Shown here: one piece after another, positions 24,869-33,261 of the stretch
Numbering within the stretch: position 1 is the first letter of the stretch
How the letters are laid out: each line of letters starts with the position of its first letter
Source of the DNA: Lamellibrachia columna
Taxonomy: Eukaryota > Annelida > Polychaeta > Sabellida > Siboglinidae
DNA length: 64,000 nucleotides
Reading direction: 5' to 3'
Assembly (NCBI GenBank): GCA_963662155.1
Contig: OY759270.1
Coordinates: forward strand, 11,855,426-11,919,425
Position numbers and translations under genes: made by a program
Notes under the pieces: generated by a model
What the model saw: only the letters and a program-made list of their open reading frames with translations
Told to the model about the DNA's origin: nothing
Database searches by the model: none

Positions 24869-25079
24869 GTGGGGAGCGGTGGTCTAATGGTTAGAGCACC
24901 CGCCTGTCGATCGAGAGGACGGTGGTTCGATTCCACCTCCGCCGTTTCGAAGCTTGGGCAATTTCGTTCACCCCACTTTGCCCGTGTCTTTCGGAAGAGA
25001 CACTAAAAGCCGTTGGTCCAAACTCCTGCGTTAGCTCAATATTGGGCTGTTTGGAGTATAACTACTTGAGACTTGAGAC
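24869..25079 (+). mobile_element. tRNA-derived SINE inserted in the LINE
   Basis: The 5' part (24872-24945) is tRNA-like. It has an A box TGGTCTAATGG (24880-24890), an anticodon-loop region CCTGTCGATC that resembles tRNA-Asp(GTC), and a perfect B box GGTTCGATTCC (24924-24934). A tRNA-unrelated body follows (about 24946-25060) and a short (ACTTGAG)n tail. It lacks a proper acceptor stem and CCA-type end, so it is not a tRNA gene. It lies antisense to the LINE and splits it between the PHD-finger segment and the endonuclease. A clean target duplication is not obvious. Confidence 0.8.
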
Positions 25080-25515
25080 AGTTGCGAACATTTGTTAATA
25101 AAAGTGTCTTCAACAAAGTAGTCACAGTTATTTTGTACGGCTGAGTAAACGTTATTAAAATATTGCAAATCCGGATCATTATTGTACATAGGCAAACTGT
25201 GGCTATTATTATTAAAATCAAAAGGATTAAGTAGCTTATTTTGTAAATCACAAAACGATATATTCGTAACATCAAACCAATCATCAGAGATGGTATTGAG
25301 GAAATCATAGTCATTTTTGAAATGATTAAATGGCAGAATAGACGAAATGCATTTAATGCAGTGCCAGTTGGTAATTAGCTCCATATATATGACATATCAT
25401 TAATTTGCAAATAAGGTAAACATTTAGTATGATATACACAAGAACAAATGATACAGGTTAAGGAAGTATGCTTATTAACATACTTTTTACATATACAACA
25501 CTGTTTTGGCGTCAT
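25080..25515 (-). pseudogene. LINE N-terminal PHD-finger segment
   Basis: From an ATG at 25515 the minus strand encodes CxxC, CxxC and HxxC pairs (PKQCCICKKY, CIICSCVYHTKC). A frameshift near 25380 then leads to WHCIKC, completing a Cys4-His-Cys3 pattern. PHD fingers are known at the N-terminus of some CR1-group proteins. The second frame continues about 100 residues to the SINE insertion. Confidence 0.65.
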
Positions 25516-26925
25516 TAAAATATGTTTGAATAAACATGTAAATTGAATTCATGTAAACACAGTGGATAGAAAAAGAAAAAAAATTGCAATTACAAGAACA
25601 TAGCACTAGGCCCTATATCATAGCACTAAGCGAATTTGTTATATGCACAGTATGGACGCGTTGGAATAGCCTAAATGTGCCAGTACTTTTTCAGCTACAA
25701 ATAAGAGCGAAATTACGCGATAGTTACCGTAGTTGACTTGTCACCTTTTTTAGATTTTGATTAACAATGCGTCTTTCAAGTCTGGTGGAATTGTTTCCAA
25801 GCGCCAACAGTTTTTTATTTAAATAAAGACAGTAACTGTTGCCTCAGTGCGTCATTTCCACGCTTAAACATTTCAGATGATAAAGCCATCGAAAAGAGGT
25901 GGGAGGTGAGACTGACGGGAGGTAGACTCTCAAATGTGGTGTGAGGTTGACCCCAAAAACAGGTGGGAGATGGGAAGTTGGCCCCCGAAAAAGATGGGAG
26001 GCTGAGACCCCAACCCAATGCACCCCTTCAACAGTAACGCTTACTGATATTAAACAGAAACCACAACGTTAGCATCTGAACGCAAAACTCGGCTGATCTG
26101 ACGTTTGAATAACTTCGAACGCGATTGAGCACACGTCGGCGTAGATACGTGTTTGTTTCATCGCTCGGGAAAAGATTCACGCAAACTACGTGTCGTACTT
26201 TCTTTCTTTCATATGATTGGCAGGATCCATTTGTCATGATATTTACGCCAATGGTAGTTTTGAGAATGAGATCACCAGCTCCAAGTGTCTTTTACTTCCC
26301 GTGACATAGGCACCAGATAAGCAATCTCATATTAGTCTTAGGCGCCACTGGTTATTTCTGGTAGTCTTTTTTCCAATTACAAGGTAATTAACCCAAAGTC
26401 TGATTAGAATACCATATGAACTGAAACGGCGCTTCTGAATGAGTGTTAGAACGTCAATGACATACACAAGCTAGGCGTGGCATTGCTTCTACTGGATCTC
26501 ATCGCAGCATTTAACATCAACCGACATAAACACATTGCGCAAACACGGGCAAATGACATGCGGCGATCGACAAAGGTCTAGATGTAACCAAGTCGAACGA
26601 CTATTGGTTATTGACAGTATTAACATGTAAAGCAAAAGCTTCCAGAGGAAATAGAGCAACCGCAACATTCACCGAGAATAATAACACGGGTGCGGCACGT
26701 CAGATAAAATGGTGTTTCAGCCCACAGCGACAGAGATAAATTGTCAATATGTATACTGAGCCAGGAGAAGGTTGCTTGCATAGAACAACGTCTGTCGTCT
26801 TCTTCGGCCCAGGGAGAACTGCACTGACCACTTTCTAAAACTGGCTCAGATCATTAAACTGGGAGTGACACGGGGTATATCGCCCCCTAGTGACCAGCCT
26901 AACAAATACACAAAGCAGCTAAATC
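25516..26925. other. no gene recognised; probably includes a gypsy LTR
   Basis: No frame is supported. The right part may be the 3' LTR of the gypsy remnant (see 26926-26960); its far edge cannot be placed because no matching second LTR is in view. Confidence 0.4.
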
Positions 26926-26960
26926 CACCAGGGTTACATCTTCCCCCACTTTGAAATGTA
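26926..26960 (-). other. gypsy polypurine tract and LTR edge
   Basis: On the minus strand AAAGTGGGGGAAGA is followed at 26938 by TGTAACCCTGG. A purine tract abutting a TG-starting sequence just after the integrase gene is the standard 3' LTR border of gypsy elements. The far LTR end is not identified. Confidence 0.45.
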
Positions 26961-27070
26961 GGCGTCCGCGTCTAAACTATGTCTAATTATTAAGCACTGA
27001 TCCCGAAAGGGGTTACTGTGGTAGCCCGCATTACGTCGCGTTGACCGACGTAAAGGCACAGGCGAGATAA

Positions 27071-28046
27071 CTACCTGTACTGGTCCTGGTCCGAATCTGA
27101 ATCGGAGTAGTTAATAGTCGATTCTCGAGAGATGATGATTTCGACTCGACAAAATTCGGCGTCCGATGACTCTACATCACTATGTAATATGTTTGATCCA
27201 GGCCTAGGTGTTTGATATCGAGATTCTCGCTCAGCTACTGCGCGTCTCACTGTCTCTGGGACACACACTCGTAATTCTGTACGGTTAATGACTCGACTCT
27301 TATGGCCAAGCATTGGCGCAACGACATATGTGTCATCCTTTCTCTCTTTGATAATGTAGACGCTGGGCTCCCACGCGTCCCCTATCTTGTTCCGCCCTTT
27401 CACGCGGTTGCGTAATTGCACGTGTTCGCCAACACGCAGGACGTCCTCCTTTACCCGCTTATCGTGCACAGATTGGCAAAATCCAGGTTCAGTTGTTCGG
27501 TCACTTTCGTGTATGCCCTTTTCATTCTTATTTGATGCTGATGTACCCAGTCACTTCTGCCTCCGTGGGCCACTTGCGATTGTAGCATATCGTCACGATG
27601 CAGTCGAATATCAACAGGTAAACGCGGAACCCGGCTAAACATGAGGTAAAAGGGACTAAACCCAGTCGCGGCATGGGGTGTTACATTGTAGGCATGTGTT
27701 AATTCTGGCAAATGCTCTGGCCACTTGGATTTCTGAGTGGGTGTTAACTTGCGAAGCAATGCGTCAAAACACCATCCCTGGTCCGAGTGTAACCGACACG
27801 GTACTCCATAACGGAAGAACCACTCCCGTACCAGAGCTTTGGCTACCGTTTGCGCTGTCTGATTCCTAGTCGGCGCTGTCATAGTAAATTTGCTGTGTAC
27901 GTCCGTCATAACCAGAACATTTTCGATGCTGTTACTGGCAGGCTCGAGTACTGTAAAATCGATGGCGATTACTTCTAAGGGTTCCCTGGCCACAATGCTA
28001 TGCATTGGTGTGCGTACCTTTAGATGTGGCATTTTTGTAAGATTGC
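27071..28046 (-). pseudogene. Ty3/gypsy integrase, C-terminal part
   Basis: The minus strand shows a gypsy-type integrase core: KVRTPM, then the first catalytic Asp in VIAIDFTVLE, then YGVPCRLHSDQG with the second Asp. It jumps directly into KLTPTQKSKWPEHLPELTHA and GFSPFYLMF. The segment that should hold the catalytic Glu is missing, an internal deletion near 27765. A frameshift near 27465 leads to the next frame, with VGEHVQLRN and a WEPSVYIIKER GPY/F-like C-terminal domain. At its upstream edge the gene is cut by the Polinton; the zinc-binding half lies beyond 45800. Confidence 0.85.
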
Positions 28047-28052
28047 AACGTT
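28047..28052. repeat. Polinton target-site duplication, left
   Basis: AACGTT directly precedes the 5'-AG end of the element and is repeated at 45795-45800. Six base pairs is the normal Polinton duplication length. Confidence 0.93.
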
Positions 28053-28255
28053 AGTAGTTAGTGGAGGTTTCTGAGACCTCAAATTGCATGCAAAGTCACG
28101 TGACCCAGACATCAAAGGAACATCAAAGGCAAAACACCCTAATATCGCCCACCGCTAATGAGTGCGCGCAGCCAATCAGAGCGCGTCAGAGCGCCCCCTG
28201 GCGGTGGTAGCCGAGCGTGCGTGACGTAAGCGCCCCTAGCGACTGGAGGAGGAAC
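28053..28255 (+). repeat. Polinton left terminal inverted repeat, 203 bp
   Basis: Reads AGTAGTTAGTGGAGG inward and matches the complement of 45592-45794 with no difference I could find. Sites inside are GTCACGTGAC (28095-28104), CCAAT (28172-28176), a CTCF-like GCGCCCCCTGGCGG (28191-28204) and a CRE-like TGACGTAA (28222-28229). Confidence 0.95.
28191..28204 (-). promoter_or_regulatory. CTCF-like motif in the left TIR
   Basis: The minus strand reads CCGCCAGGGGGCGC, agreeing with the CTCF core consensus over its whole length. The same motif is in the right TIR (45643-45656, + strand) and in the second Polinton (61928-61941), even though the rest of that TIR has diverged. Confidence 0.5.
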
Positions 28256-28964
28256 GAACATTGACCATAGTCATCGATGGTGGACATAGGAACAAAGAAA
28301 ATACACGTAATATCACCCACCCACCCACCCACCCACCCACCCACCCACCCACCCACCCACTCACCCACGTAAACACGTGACCGTGACCTCGACCCTGACG
28401 GAGTGACCAGTCCGAGTGGCTAGCTAATGTCAACTGGACGTCCGAACGACTGGAGTTAACTGTAAGCCGAAGCGTTTATCCAGCTGTGAGCCATAGCGCG
28501 AGATCAAAGGACGCTAATCTGTACAATGTAGCAAGTTAGCTGAGCTAATAAGTGATAAACAGCAACTATGTTGCAGTGACGACATTGATGTGGGACCGAG
28601 GCGTGTTATAGCCGGTTATATGGAGTGAACATAAGACGTGATAAAATTAAAACCGATAAAGATAAGACGAATGTGTAATAGTTAATAAGTAGCCGACAAG
28701 CATGGCTACAATATAACCGCTGGACGACGGAAATCGGACCGTTCGTTAAATAAAATGTAGCAGGACGAAAATGGACTATGTGTAAAATATAATATGCCAA
28801 CACGCAGTTGGAACAAGAATGCAATACAAGACGTGAATATAAGTTGATGCAAAATTTAATACATGAAAAATCACAAGTACAATATAAAGAAAACGATATT
28901 AGATATAATAATAATAATAATAATAATAAGAAGAAGAATAATAAATGTTCGTGGATATAAGTGT
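28256..28964. other. Polinton left arm, no gene recognised
   Basis: Holds a (CCCA)n tract at 28316-28360 and an (ATA)n-like run near 28905-28930. Open frames here derive from these simple repeats. It may contain the 3' UTR of the minus-strand gene that follows. Confidence 0.55.
28316..28360. repeat. (CCCA)n microsatellite
   Basis: About eleven CCCA tetranucleotides just inside the left TIR of the Polinton. Confidence 0.95.
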
Positions 28965-29838
28965 TCAAGGAGCGGTGTTGAATGCGTGCAATAATGATTG
29001 GCGCACGCAACGAGCAGTCAGTTTGCGTGCTAACGATATTCGGAGAGACACAGATCGACGGCGACGGAACAGTGATGCATGATGAATTGGGCCTCGGTGA
29101 AGGTGACAGAGAATAGGTGTGGGAGATGGGGCGTGTATTAGGCGTAATTCGTTCATCACAATCTCCCAGTGCGTCATATGGGCACGGAAAGCGGCACGGA
29201 AATCGGCGTCATAGTCGTCGGCGAGGTCGACTTCATCGTCCCACGACTCCTGCGTGGTCGAGGGAGCACGAAATCCAGGGCCGTAGTGGAAACAGATGTC
29301 CGACATGACATGGCGCCAACGGCTGGCATGCTCGGCGAATGCGGTGAAGAGATCGGCGTCGTGTAGTTGTTCCCGAAAGATCACGGCTGCTTGACATCTC
29401 CGGCGCTGTACGCTCACATCCATCAGCTCCATCAGCACGCATGCCCAGTAAAAGCGAGCTATGCTGTAAGTAAAGGATACAATCAGAGTGAGAACATGCA
29501 TAGGCATCTATATATAACAGACGTAACCAAGCAACGAGAGAGATAGGTAATACGAAACCGATCGACTGGCAGACGTTATCGCTCGGCAAGCCACAACATA
29601 TGGAACTTGGAACGTGGACCCGACGAACACTTAGCGAGACATGTATACACAGGAACGATAGAACAGTATGTAAATTGAAAAACAGGTATGAGCTATGTAG
29701 AACTATGTAGAGCTATGAAAGTATAATATTAATAAATAAATAAATAAATAAAAGACATACTCACACACTACGCATTAGAGGAAGCACCTCCAAAATGACC
29801 AACAAATTGGCAAAATCTCGGACTTGCAGTACAGGCAT
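28965..29838 (-). CDS. Polinton minus-strand two-exon gene, unknown function
   Basis: Exon 1 is 29838-29765 (ATG, 74 nt, phase 2) with a strong donor GT|GTGAGTATG. Exon 2 is 29463-28965 with the acceptor TTTACTTACAG. Joined phases agree and give 190 codons plus stop. A TATATAAG box lies 68 bp upstream of the ATG. Exon 2 holds two related helical blocks: DADLFTAFAEHASRWRHVMS and, about 40 residues later, DADFRAAFRAHMTHWEIVMN. An acidic linker separates them, and the C-terminus is Arg-rich. This suggests an internal duplication. I do not recognise the family. It is transcribed away from the rest of the element, like an early accessory gene. The unspliced frame could also start at a downstream Met. 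Confidence 0.6.
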
Positions 29839-29905
29839 GGTGAATGAAGGTTGTCGACGTCGAATGCAATGGCGGTTGTGATGACGACACGACGATCTCA
29901 GCCGA

Positions 29906-29913
29906 CTTATATA
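29906..29913 (-). promoter_or_regulatory. TATA box of the minus-strand gene
   Basis: TATATAAG on the minus strand, 68 bp before the proposed ATG at 29838. Confidence 0.6.
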
Positions 29914-30119
29914 GCATGCTAGAAATAAGCCAGACAACTGACGTCAGCCTCGGAACAATACCACACTAATCAGAAAACAGATAAGCGGCCGGCAACTGTC
30001 AGCCTACCGACACCGGGCATCCATCACGCAAGGAAAAAGTGGGGGGTTATGTACTCGACAGTGCTAGAACGGCGTGTAGTTAAGACAGTAACTGTACATT
30101 TTAACGTCATAAAGTCACC

Positions 30120-30605
30120 ATGAACCATCCTATAAAGTTTAGAGGTGGCAGACATTTTCTGTCCAATTTCTACGCGTGCAGGATACACGTGTGGAATAGA
30201 CAATTTACCAGTGTCGAAAGTGCCTACCAATGGCGGAAATGCATGCATCATGGCGACATGCAGACTGCAGAAAAAATGCTGTCCACGCGCACGGGTCTAC
30301 AGGCGAAACATCTCAGCAAGAGCATACGAGAAAAGGAACAGTTACGCGCTGAATGGAACCAACAACGATATTCACTAATGTATGCGTTAGTTGCTGTTAA
30401 ATATCGCGATCCAACCCTACGTAAACGACTGGTAGACACTGGGTATTCCCAGCTGAATGAATGGGTCAGGAGTCGGGAAGGATACTGGGGCGCACTGACA
30501 TACAGTGGTCAAGCCGGTCAGAACATGCTAGGGCATATATTAATGCGAGTACGCGAGGTCATTCGATTGCGCAATACTCCCGCCAGACGATCACAAGACC
30601 GATGA
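30120..30605 (+). CDS. NADAR-domain protein (predicted ADP-ribose N-glycosidase fold)
   Basis: The 161-residue product is one NADAR/YbiA-type domain. The N-terminal FLSNFYACRIHVWNRQFTSV-ES-AYQW block (residues 13-38) and the C-terminal WG...SGQAGQNMLGHILMRVRE block (about 123-146) are the two signatures of the family; LVDTGYSQLNEW corresponds to the conserved TG...L.E segment. Known members remove ADP-ribose from guanine in DNA (DarT-type damage) or act as N-glycosidases in the YbiA riboflavin-related pathway. The usual SEH triad appears here as VES, so the His is replaced. The start has a good context (CACCATGA). It is the first + strand gene of the accessory arm. A role in reversing host ADP-ribosylation of element DNA is inference only. 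Confidence 0.8.
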   Translation: MNHPIKFRGGRHFLSNFYACRIHVWNRQFTSVESAYQWRKCMHHGDMQTAEKMLSTRTGLQAKHLSKSIREKEQLRAEWNQQRYSLMYALVAVKYRDPTLRKRLVDTGYSQLNEWVRSREGYWGALTYSGQAGQNMLGHILMRVREVIRLRNTPARRSQDR

Positions 30606-30700
30606 ACAGAGTACAGCGAGATAGCACACATCGAGCAGCAGCATCACGCGCTCGACCAAGGGTTGGTGATAAGAAAGCGCGCCATAGACAGTGGGAGGTG

Positions 30701-30708
30701 TATATAAA
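30701..30708 (+). promoter_or_regulatory. TATA box of the splicing cassette
   Basis: TATATAAA lies 88 bp upstream of the ATG at 30796 and overlaps no coding frame. It is the only clear promoter before the SSB gene and the downstream alternative exons. Confidence 0.7.
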
Positions 30709-30795
30709 CCCGACGCAGAGTGAACGAGGCACACAACCGCACTCCGATCCACAGCACACGTCTATACTTACTACCAGCATCAGCAGAGAACGAAA

Positions 30796-31263
30796 ATGGC
30801 CGCTCAACAAACCGAGATGATGTCAGTCAGCCAACTCGAGAAGGAGGTATGTAACGGTACCTATATATTTAGACGGCCGTTAACCATAGTACAATGTGCC
30901 GTTCAAGATAAATATATAGTATATCCATCATGTCAGCAGTGTAACAAACGTGTGAGTCCCGAAAACAATGGCTTTGTGTGTCTTATCCATCGATGGCAGC
31001 GTGGTGTAGTGTATCAGTTCGCTATGCGTATCCTCCTACAAGACGCCATCGGCAGTGAAGTGTGGGCAACGCTATTTAATGCCAAGGCTGTCCAGGTGTT
31101 GGGATTCACGGCTAACGAATACATGACCATGAAGACAGATGCCGAGCGGTATGCAGCACTGGACATTTTGCGGGGGGCCCAAGTCATGGTGACCATTCGG
31201 AAACGCGAGGCGGGACAGTATGTAAATTACACGGTGTCAGACTTGGAAGTAGTAACAGTGTGA
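30796..31263 (+). CDS. RPA70 DBD-C-like single-strand DNA-binding protein
   Basis: The 155-residue product resembles the third OB fold of the large RPA subunit. It has a zinc ribbon with CQQC (C46, C49) and C62-x2-H65, then YQFAMRILLQDAIGSEVWAT, LFNAKAVQVLGFTANEY and a final VNYTVSDLEVV strand, all in the family order. The fourth zinc ligand is His instead of the usual Cys. It would coat single-stranded DNA during strand-displacement replication by the element's PolB. The first 17 codons (30796-30846) end in a strong splice donor (GAG|GTATGT), so the rest of this ORF is also intron sequence for the alternative products downstream; the SSB would come from unspliced RNA. Confidence 0.8.
   Translation: MAAQQTEMMSVSQLEKEVCNGTYIFRRPLTIVQCAVQDKYIVYPSCQQCNKRVSPENNGFVCLIHRWQRGVVYQFAMRILLQDAIGSEVWATLFNAKAVQVLGFTANEYMTMKTDAERYAALDILRGAQVMVTIRKREAGQYVNYTVSDLEVVTV
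30847..30852 (+). promoter_or_regulatory. shared 5' splice donor inside the SSB ORF
   Basis: GAG|GTATGT is close to the consensus and falls exactly between codons 17 and 18. Every downstream acceptor listed here (31279, 31854, 32940, 33135, 33261) is also followed by a phase-0 open exon. Confidence 0.6.
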
Positions 31264-31279
31264 ATCATTCTGTTGACAG

Positions 31280-31837
31280 GCTGGCGCTACCGTCGCTGCT
31301 GTAGCTACTGCAGTTGCTACCGGAAGCAGTAGTGACGTCATCGACGTTGAGAGCCACTCTAAGGTAATGGAATGGTTACATGCTAATAGTTCGGAGATAC
31401 TATTCTCCTCCTCTGCGGACAGCTGTTCACCGCCATCATTAATTAAAATATCAGATGACGAGGGGGAGGATAGCATTAGCATTAGCAGTAGCAGTAGCGA
31501 TGATATGGAGGCCACGGTGAGTGGTTTAGATAGGATACGGGATCGAGCCGAAGCCATGACGAATGAAAATATTTTCTATAAGACACTAGAGGTCGCCAGC
31601 GTGCGATATGCCAGTGACGAGGTGGAACGCATAATGAATTTAAATGACGATAAGGATCGTTACGTACCATCGTCCAGCATGGTCATGCACGTCTTGCGGT
31701 GGTTATCTATAGATGTCATCGCAACGTGTGGGAATATGACATGGCGTAACCAAGTGACAGAATTGGTTAGAAAGAGTATGTACGAAAGATACAACGATAT
31801 ACAGGGCGACGCGGATGAATATGCCGAATGTGACTAG
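31280..31837 (+). CDS. alternative exon 2a: acidic/Ser-rich protein, unknown
   Basis: It follows the acceptor TTCTGTTGACAG and stays open for 185 codons to a TAG; joined in phase 0 to the leader at 30846 it would give about 202 residues. An internal ATG at 31367 is an alternative start. It begins with an Ala/Val/Thr tract, then acidic and Ser-rich patches (KISDDEGEDSIS, a Ser run) that look like SUMO-interacting or phosphorylation segments, then a helical domain with VMHVLRWLSIDVIATCGNMT and TELVRKSMYERY. Two further phase-0 donors lie inside: AAG|GTAATG at 31363 and ACG|GTGAGT at 31516. I do not recognise the family. Confidence 0.55.
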   Translation, partial: AGATVAAVATAVATGSSSDVIDVESHSKVMEWLHANSSEILFSSSADSCSPPSLIKISDDEGEDSISISSSSSDDMEATVSGLDRIRDRAEAMTNENIFYKTLEVASVRYASDEVERIMNLNDDKDRYVPSSSMVMHVLRWLSIDVIATCGNMTWRNQVTELVRKSMYERYNDIQGDADEYAECD

Positions 31838-31854
31838 TTCTTTCTGTTCAATAG

Positions 31855-32850
31855 ATGGGTCTGACGCAGCTGCAGAGAGCGTATAAACGACAGCTGACGG
31901 ACCTGTACGACGCCGATGACGAGGACGAGGTGACGCCATCGCGGAAAAGACAGAGAACAGCCCCAGCAGATGGCGACACCAGAGCGGTGAAGTACCGCTG
32001 CGACTCGCCACCACCAAACCAGGAGGCGTTGGAGCTACCGTGGGGACCGCTCTATCAATCCTCGTCGGAGTCGGAGTCGGAGTGTGTAGTTATCACCAGA
32101 ACCCGCCCTCATTACCATCATGAAGAGGATGAGGATGCTATCGTCTCAGCGCCACCAGCAAAACAGGAGGCGTTGGCGGAGCTACCGTGGGGACCTGTGG
32201 AGTCGTTGTCTGACTCTGACTCTGACTCGACTGTCGTCGATTATTCCATCCTCAACACCCCCCCTCATTACTACGATGACGTCGACGAGGATGCTATCGC
32301 CTCATCCCCCGCTCACGAGAAAGAGAACGATGACAATTTTACATTTAGTCCTGCATCGCCACCACCACTGACACAAAGCACACACGAAGACATGACAATA
32401 CCGAGACTGTATGTATTCCCGGATGAAACCGTCGTTGTGACAGGAGACGGCGAACACATCCGGATACCGGATCAAAACACTAAAACACACCCGATGATGA
32501 TCACTCAGTCGACGTCGACCGTCGAGGACCCGAAGCCGTCGACCGTCGAGGACCCGAAGCCGTCGACCGTCGAAGACCCGAAGCCGTCGACGACGACGAC
32601 AATAACCATCGAGGACCCGAAGCCGTCGACGTCGACCACAGAAGAAGAAGATCCGAGAAAGGTGTGTGTTCTCGCAATGCAAACACACATAGCATATTTA
32701 ATAGCTCACCAGTGGCGGATATCCGCCCCATCGACGGTGGAAGAGGTAACTGTGGACGTATGCCGATCACTGGCTGTCACTATGCTGTCGGCACAGTACC
32801 AAGAAATAATAAAGAAATACGTGCGTTGTGCTATCCGTCAACCACGGTGA
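31855..32850 (+). CDS. alternative exon 3: 331-codon acidic repeat protein, unknown
   Basis: It starts immediately after a strong acceptor (TTCTTTCTGTTCAATAG), so its ATG is both a possible start and the first codon of a phase-0 exon. A basic nuclear-localisation-like SRKRQR lies near the start. A repeated module follows, QEAL-ELPWGP, then a Ser/Asp/Glu run, then PHY and DEDAI (about residues 58-100 and 104-145). A four-copy VEDPKPST repeat lies near residues 220-255, and the C-terminus has a helical HIAYLIAHQWRI block. Phase-0 donors lie at 32661 (AAG|GTGTGT) and 32745 (GAG|GTAACT), which could replace the C-terminus with the short exons downstream. Its composition suggests a nuclear regulatory protein; the family is unknown. 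Confidence 0.65.
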   Translation: MGLTQLQRAYKRQLTDLYDADDEDEVTPSRKRQRTAPADGDTRAVKYRCDSPPPNQEALELPWGPLYQSSSESESECVVITRTRPHYHHEEDEDAIVSAPPAKQEALAELPWGPVESLSDSDSDSTVVDYSILNTPPHYYDDVDEDAIASSPAHEKENDDNFTFSPASPPPLTQSTHEDMTIPRLYVFPDETVVVTGDGEHIRIPDQNTKTHPMMITQSTSTVEDPKPSTVEDPKPSTVEDPKPSTTTTITIEDPKPSTSTTEEEDPRKVCVLAMQTHIAYLIAHQWRISAPSTVEEVTVDVCRSLAVTMLSAQYQEIIKKYVRCAIRQPR

Positions 32851-32883
32851 ACAGTAGTATGTGATGAACAGTAGTATGTGATG

Positions 32884-32916
32884 AACAGTAGTAGTAGTAG
32901 TAGTAGTAGTAGTAGT
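32884..32916. repeat. (AGT)n microsatellite
   Basis: About ten AGT triplets between exon 3 and terminal exon A, preceded by three copies of GAACAGTAGTATGTGAT-like sequence. Confidence 0.9.
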
Positions 32917-32940
32917 TGTATTATTGTTGTTGTTATGTAG

Positions 32941-33048
32941 AATGAAGTGTACGACGACGAGGCACCCGTACTCCCAGCCAGCATTCGGAAGCGATCTAGA
33001 GTATTGAACGCCACGTATATGACGTCGTCAACACAATATTATTATTAG
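32941..33048 (+). CDS. alternative terminal exon A (35 codons)
   Basis: It follows the acceptor TTGTTGTTATGTAG and is open in phase 0 for 35 codons to TAG. It reads acidic (EVYDDE), then APVL, then a basic SIRKRSRVL, then a polar tail. Same length and plan as exon B, similar to exon C. It can only be translated if spliced from an upstream phase-0 donor such as 32661 or 32745, or 30846; it has no start codon of its own. Confidence 0.5.
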   Translation, partial: NEVYDDEAPVLPASIRKRSRVLNATYMTSSTQYYY

Positions 33049-33135
33049 TAAACATAACCGAGTTAGTAGGTAGTAGTTGTTGTTGTATTACGTAATATGG
33101 AGTGGAATATTAGTATCTTTTAATTTGTTCTGTAG

Positions 33136-33243
33136 GATGATGATGACGTACCTATGCTACCGATTGAAGCGCGTAGGCGAGCAAGCCGTCAATTAATAGT
33201 GCTACTAATAGAATATATCATATCGACACACGATGAACAATAG
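33136..33243 (+). CDS. alternative terminal exon B (35 codons)
   Basis: It follows the strong acceptor TTTTAATTTGTTCTGTAG and is open in phase 0 for 35 codons to TAG, exactly the length of exon A. It reads DDDDVPML, then EARRRASRQL, then a hydrophobic IVLLIEYII. The acidic/(A/V)P(V/M)L/basic order matches exons A and C. Confidence 0.5.
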   Translation, partial: DDDDVPMLPIEARRRASRQLIVLLIEYIISTHDEQ

Positions 33244-33261
33244 GTCTATTTCTTTATGTAG

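Larger units (their letters stand above)
21746..25515 (-). mobile_element. CR1/Jockey-superfamily LINE, frameshifted, SINE-interrupted
   Basis: One non-LTR retrotransposon reads from about 25515 down to 21746: a PHD-type zinc finger, an endonuclease, a reverse transcriptase and a C-terminal tail, ending in a (TTTGA)n 3' repeat (21746-21762), typical of CR1/L2-like elements. Several frameshifts (about 25380, 23490-23280 and 22400-22465) and a SINE insertion (24869-25079) break the frame. It retains most functional motifs, so it is fairly young but inactive. Confidence 0.85.

Noticed and set aside
24868..24936. N-terminal extension of the LINE endonuclease frame
   Set aside because: The 23 residues before the Met at 24867 are antisense SINE sequence, not LINE protein.
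24872..24945. tRNA-Asp gene
   Set aside because: A and B boxes are good, but the acceptor stem does not pair and the sequence continues into a SINE body; it is a tRNA-derived SINE head.
28606..29010. 134-codon Leu/Phe-rich minus-strand ORF
   Set aside because: The apparent membrane segment comes from an ATA/AAT simple repeat.
30120..32850. Retinoblastoma-binding LxCxE motif, as in some adintovirus accessory proteins
   Set aside because: I looked for it in the NADAR, SSB and cassette frames and did not find a match.
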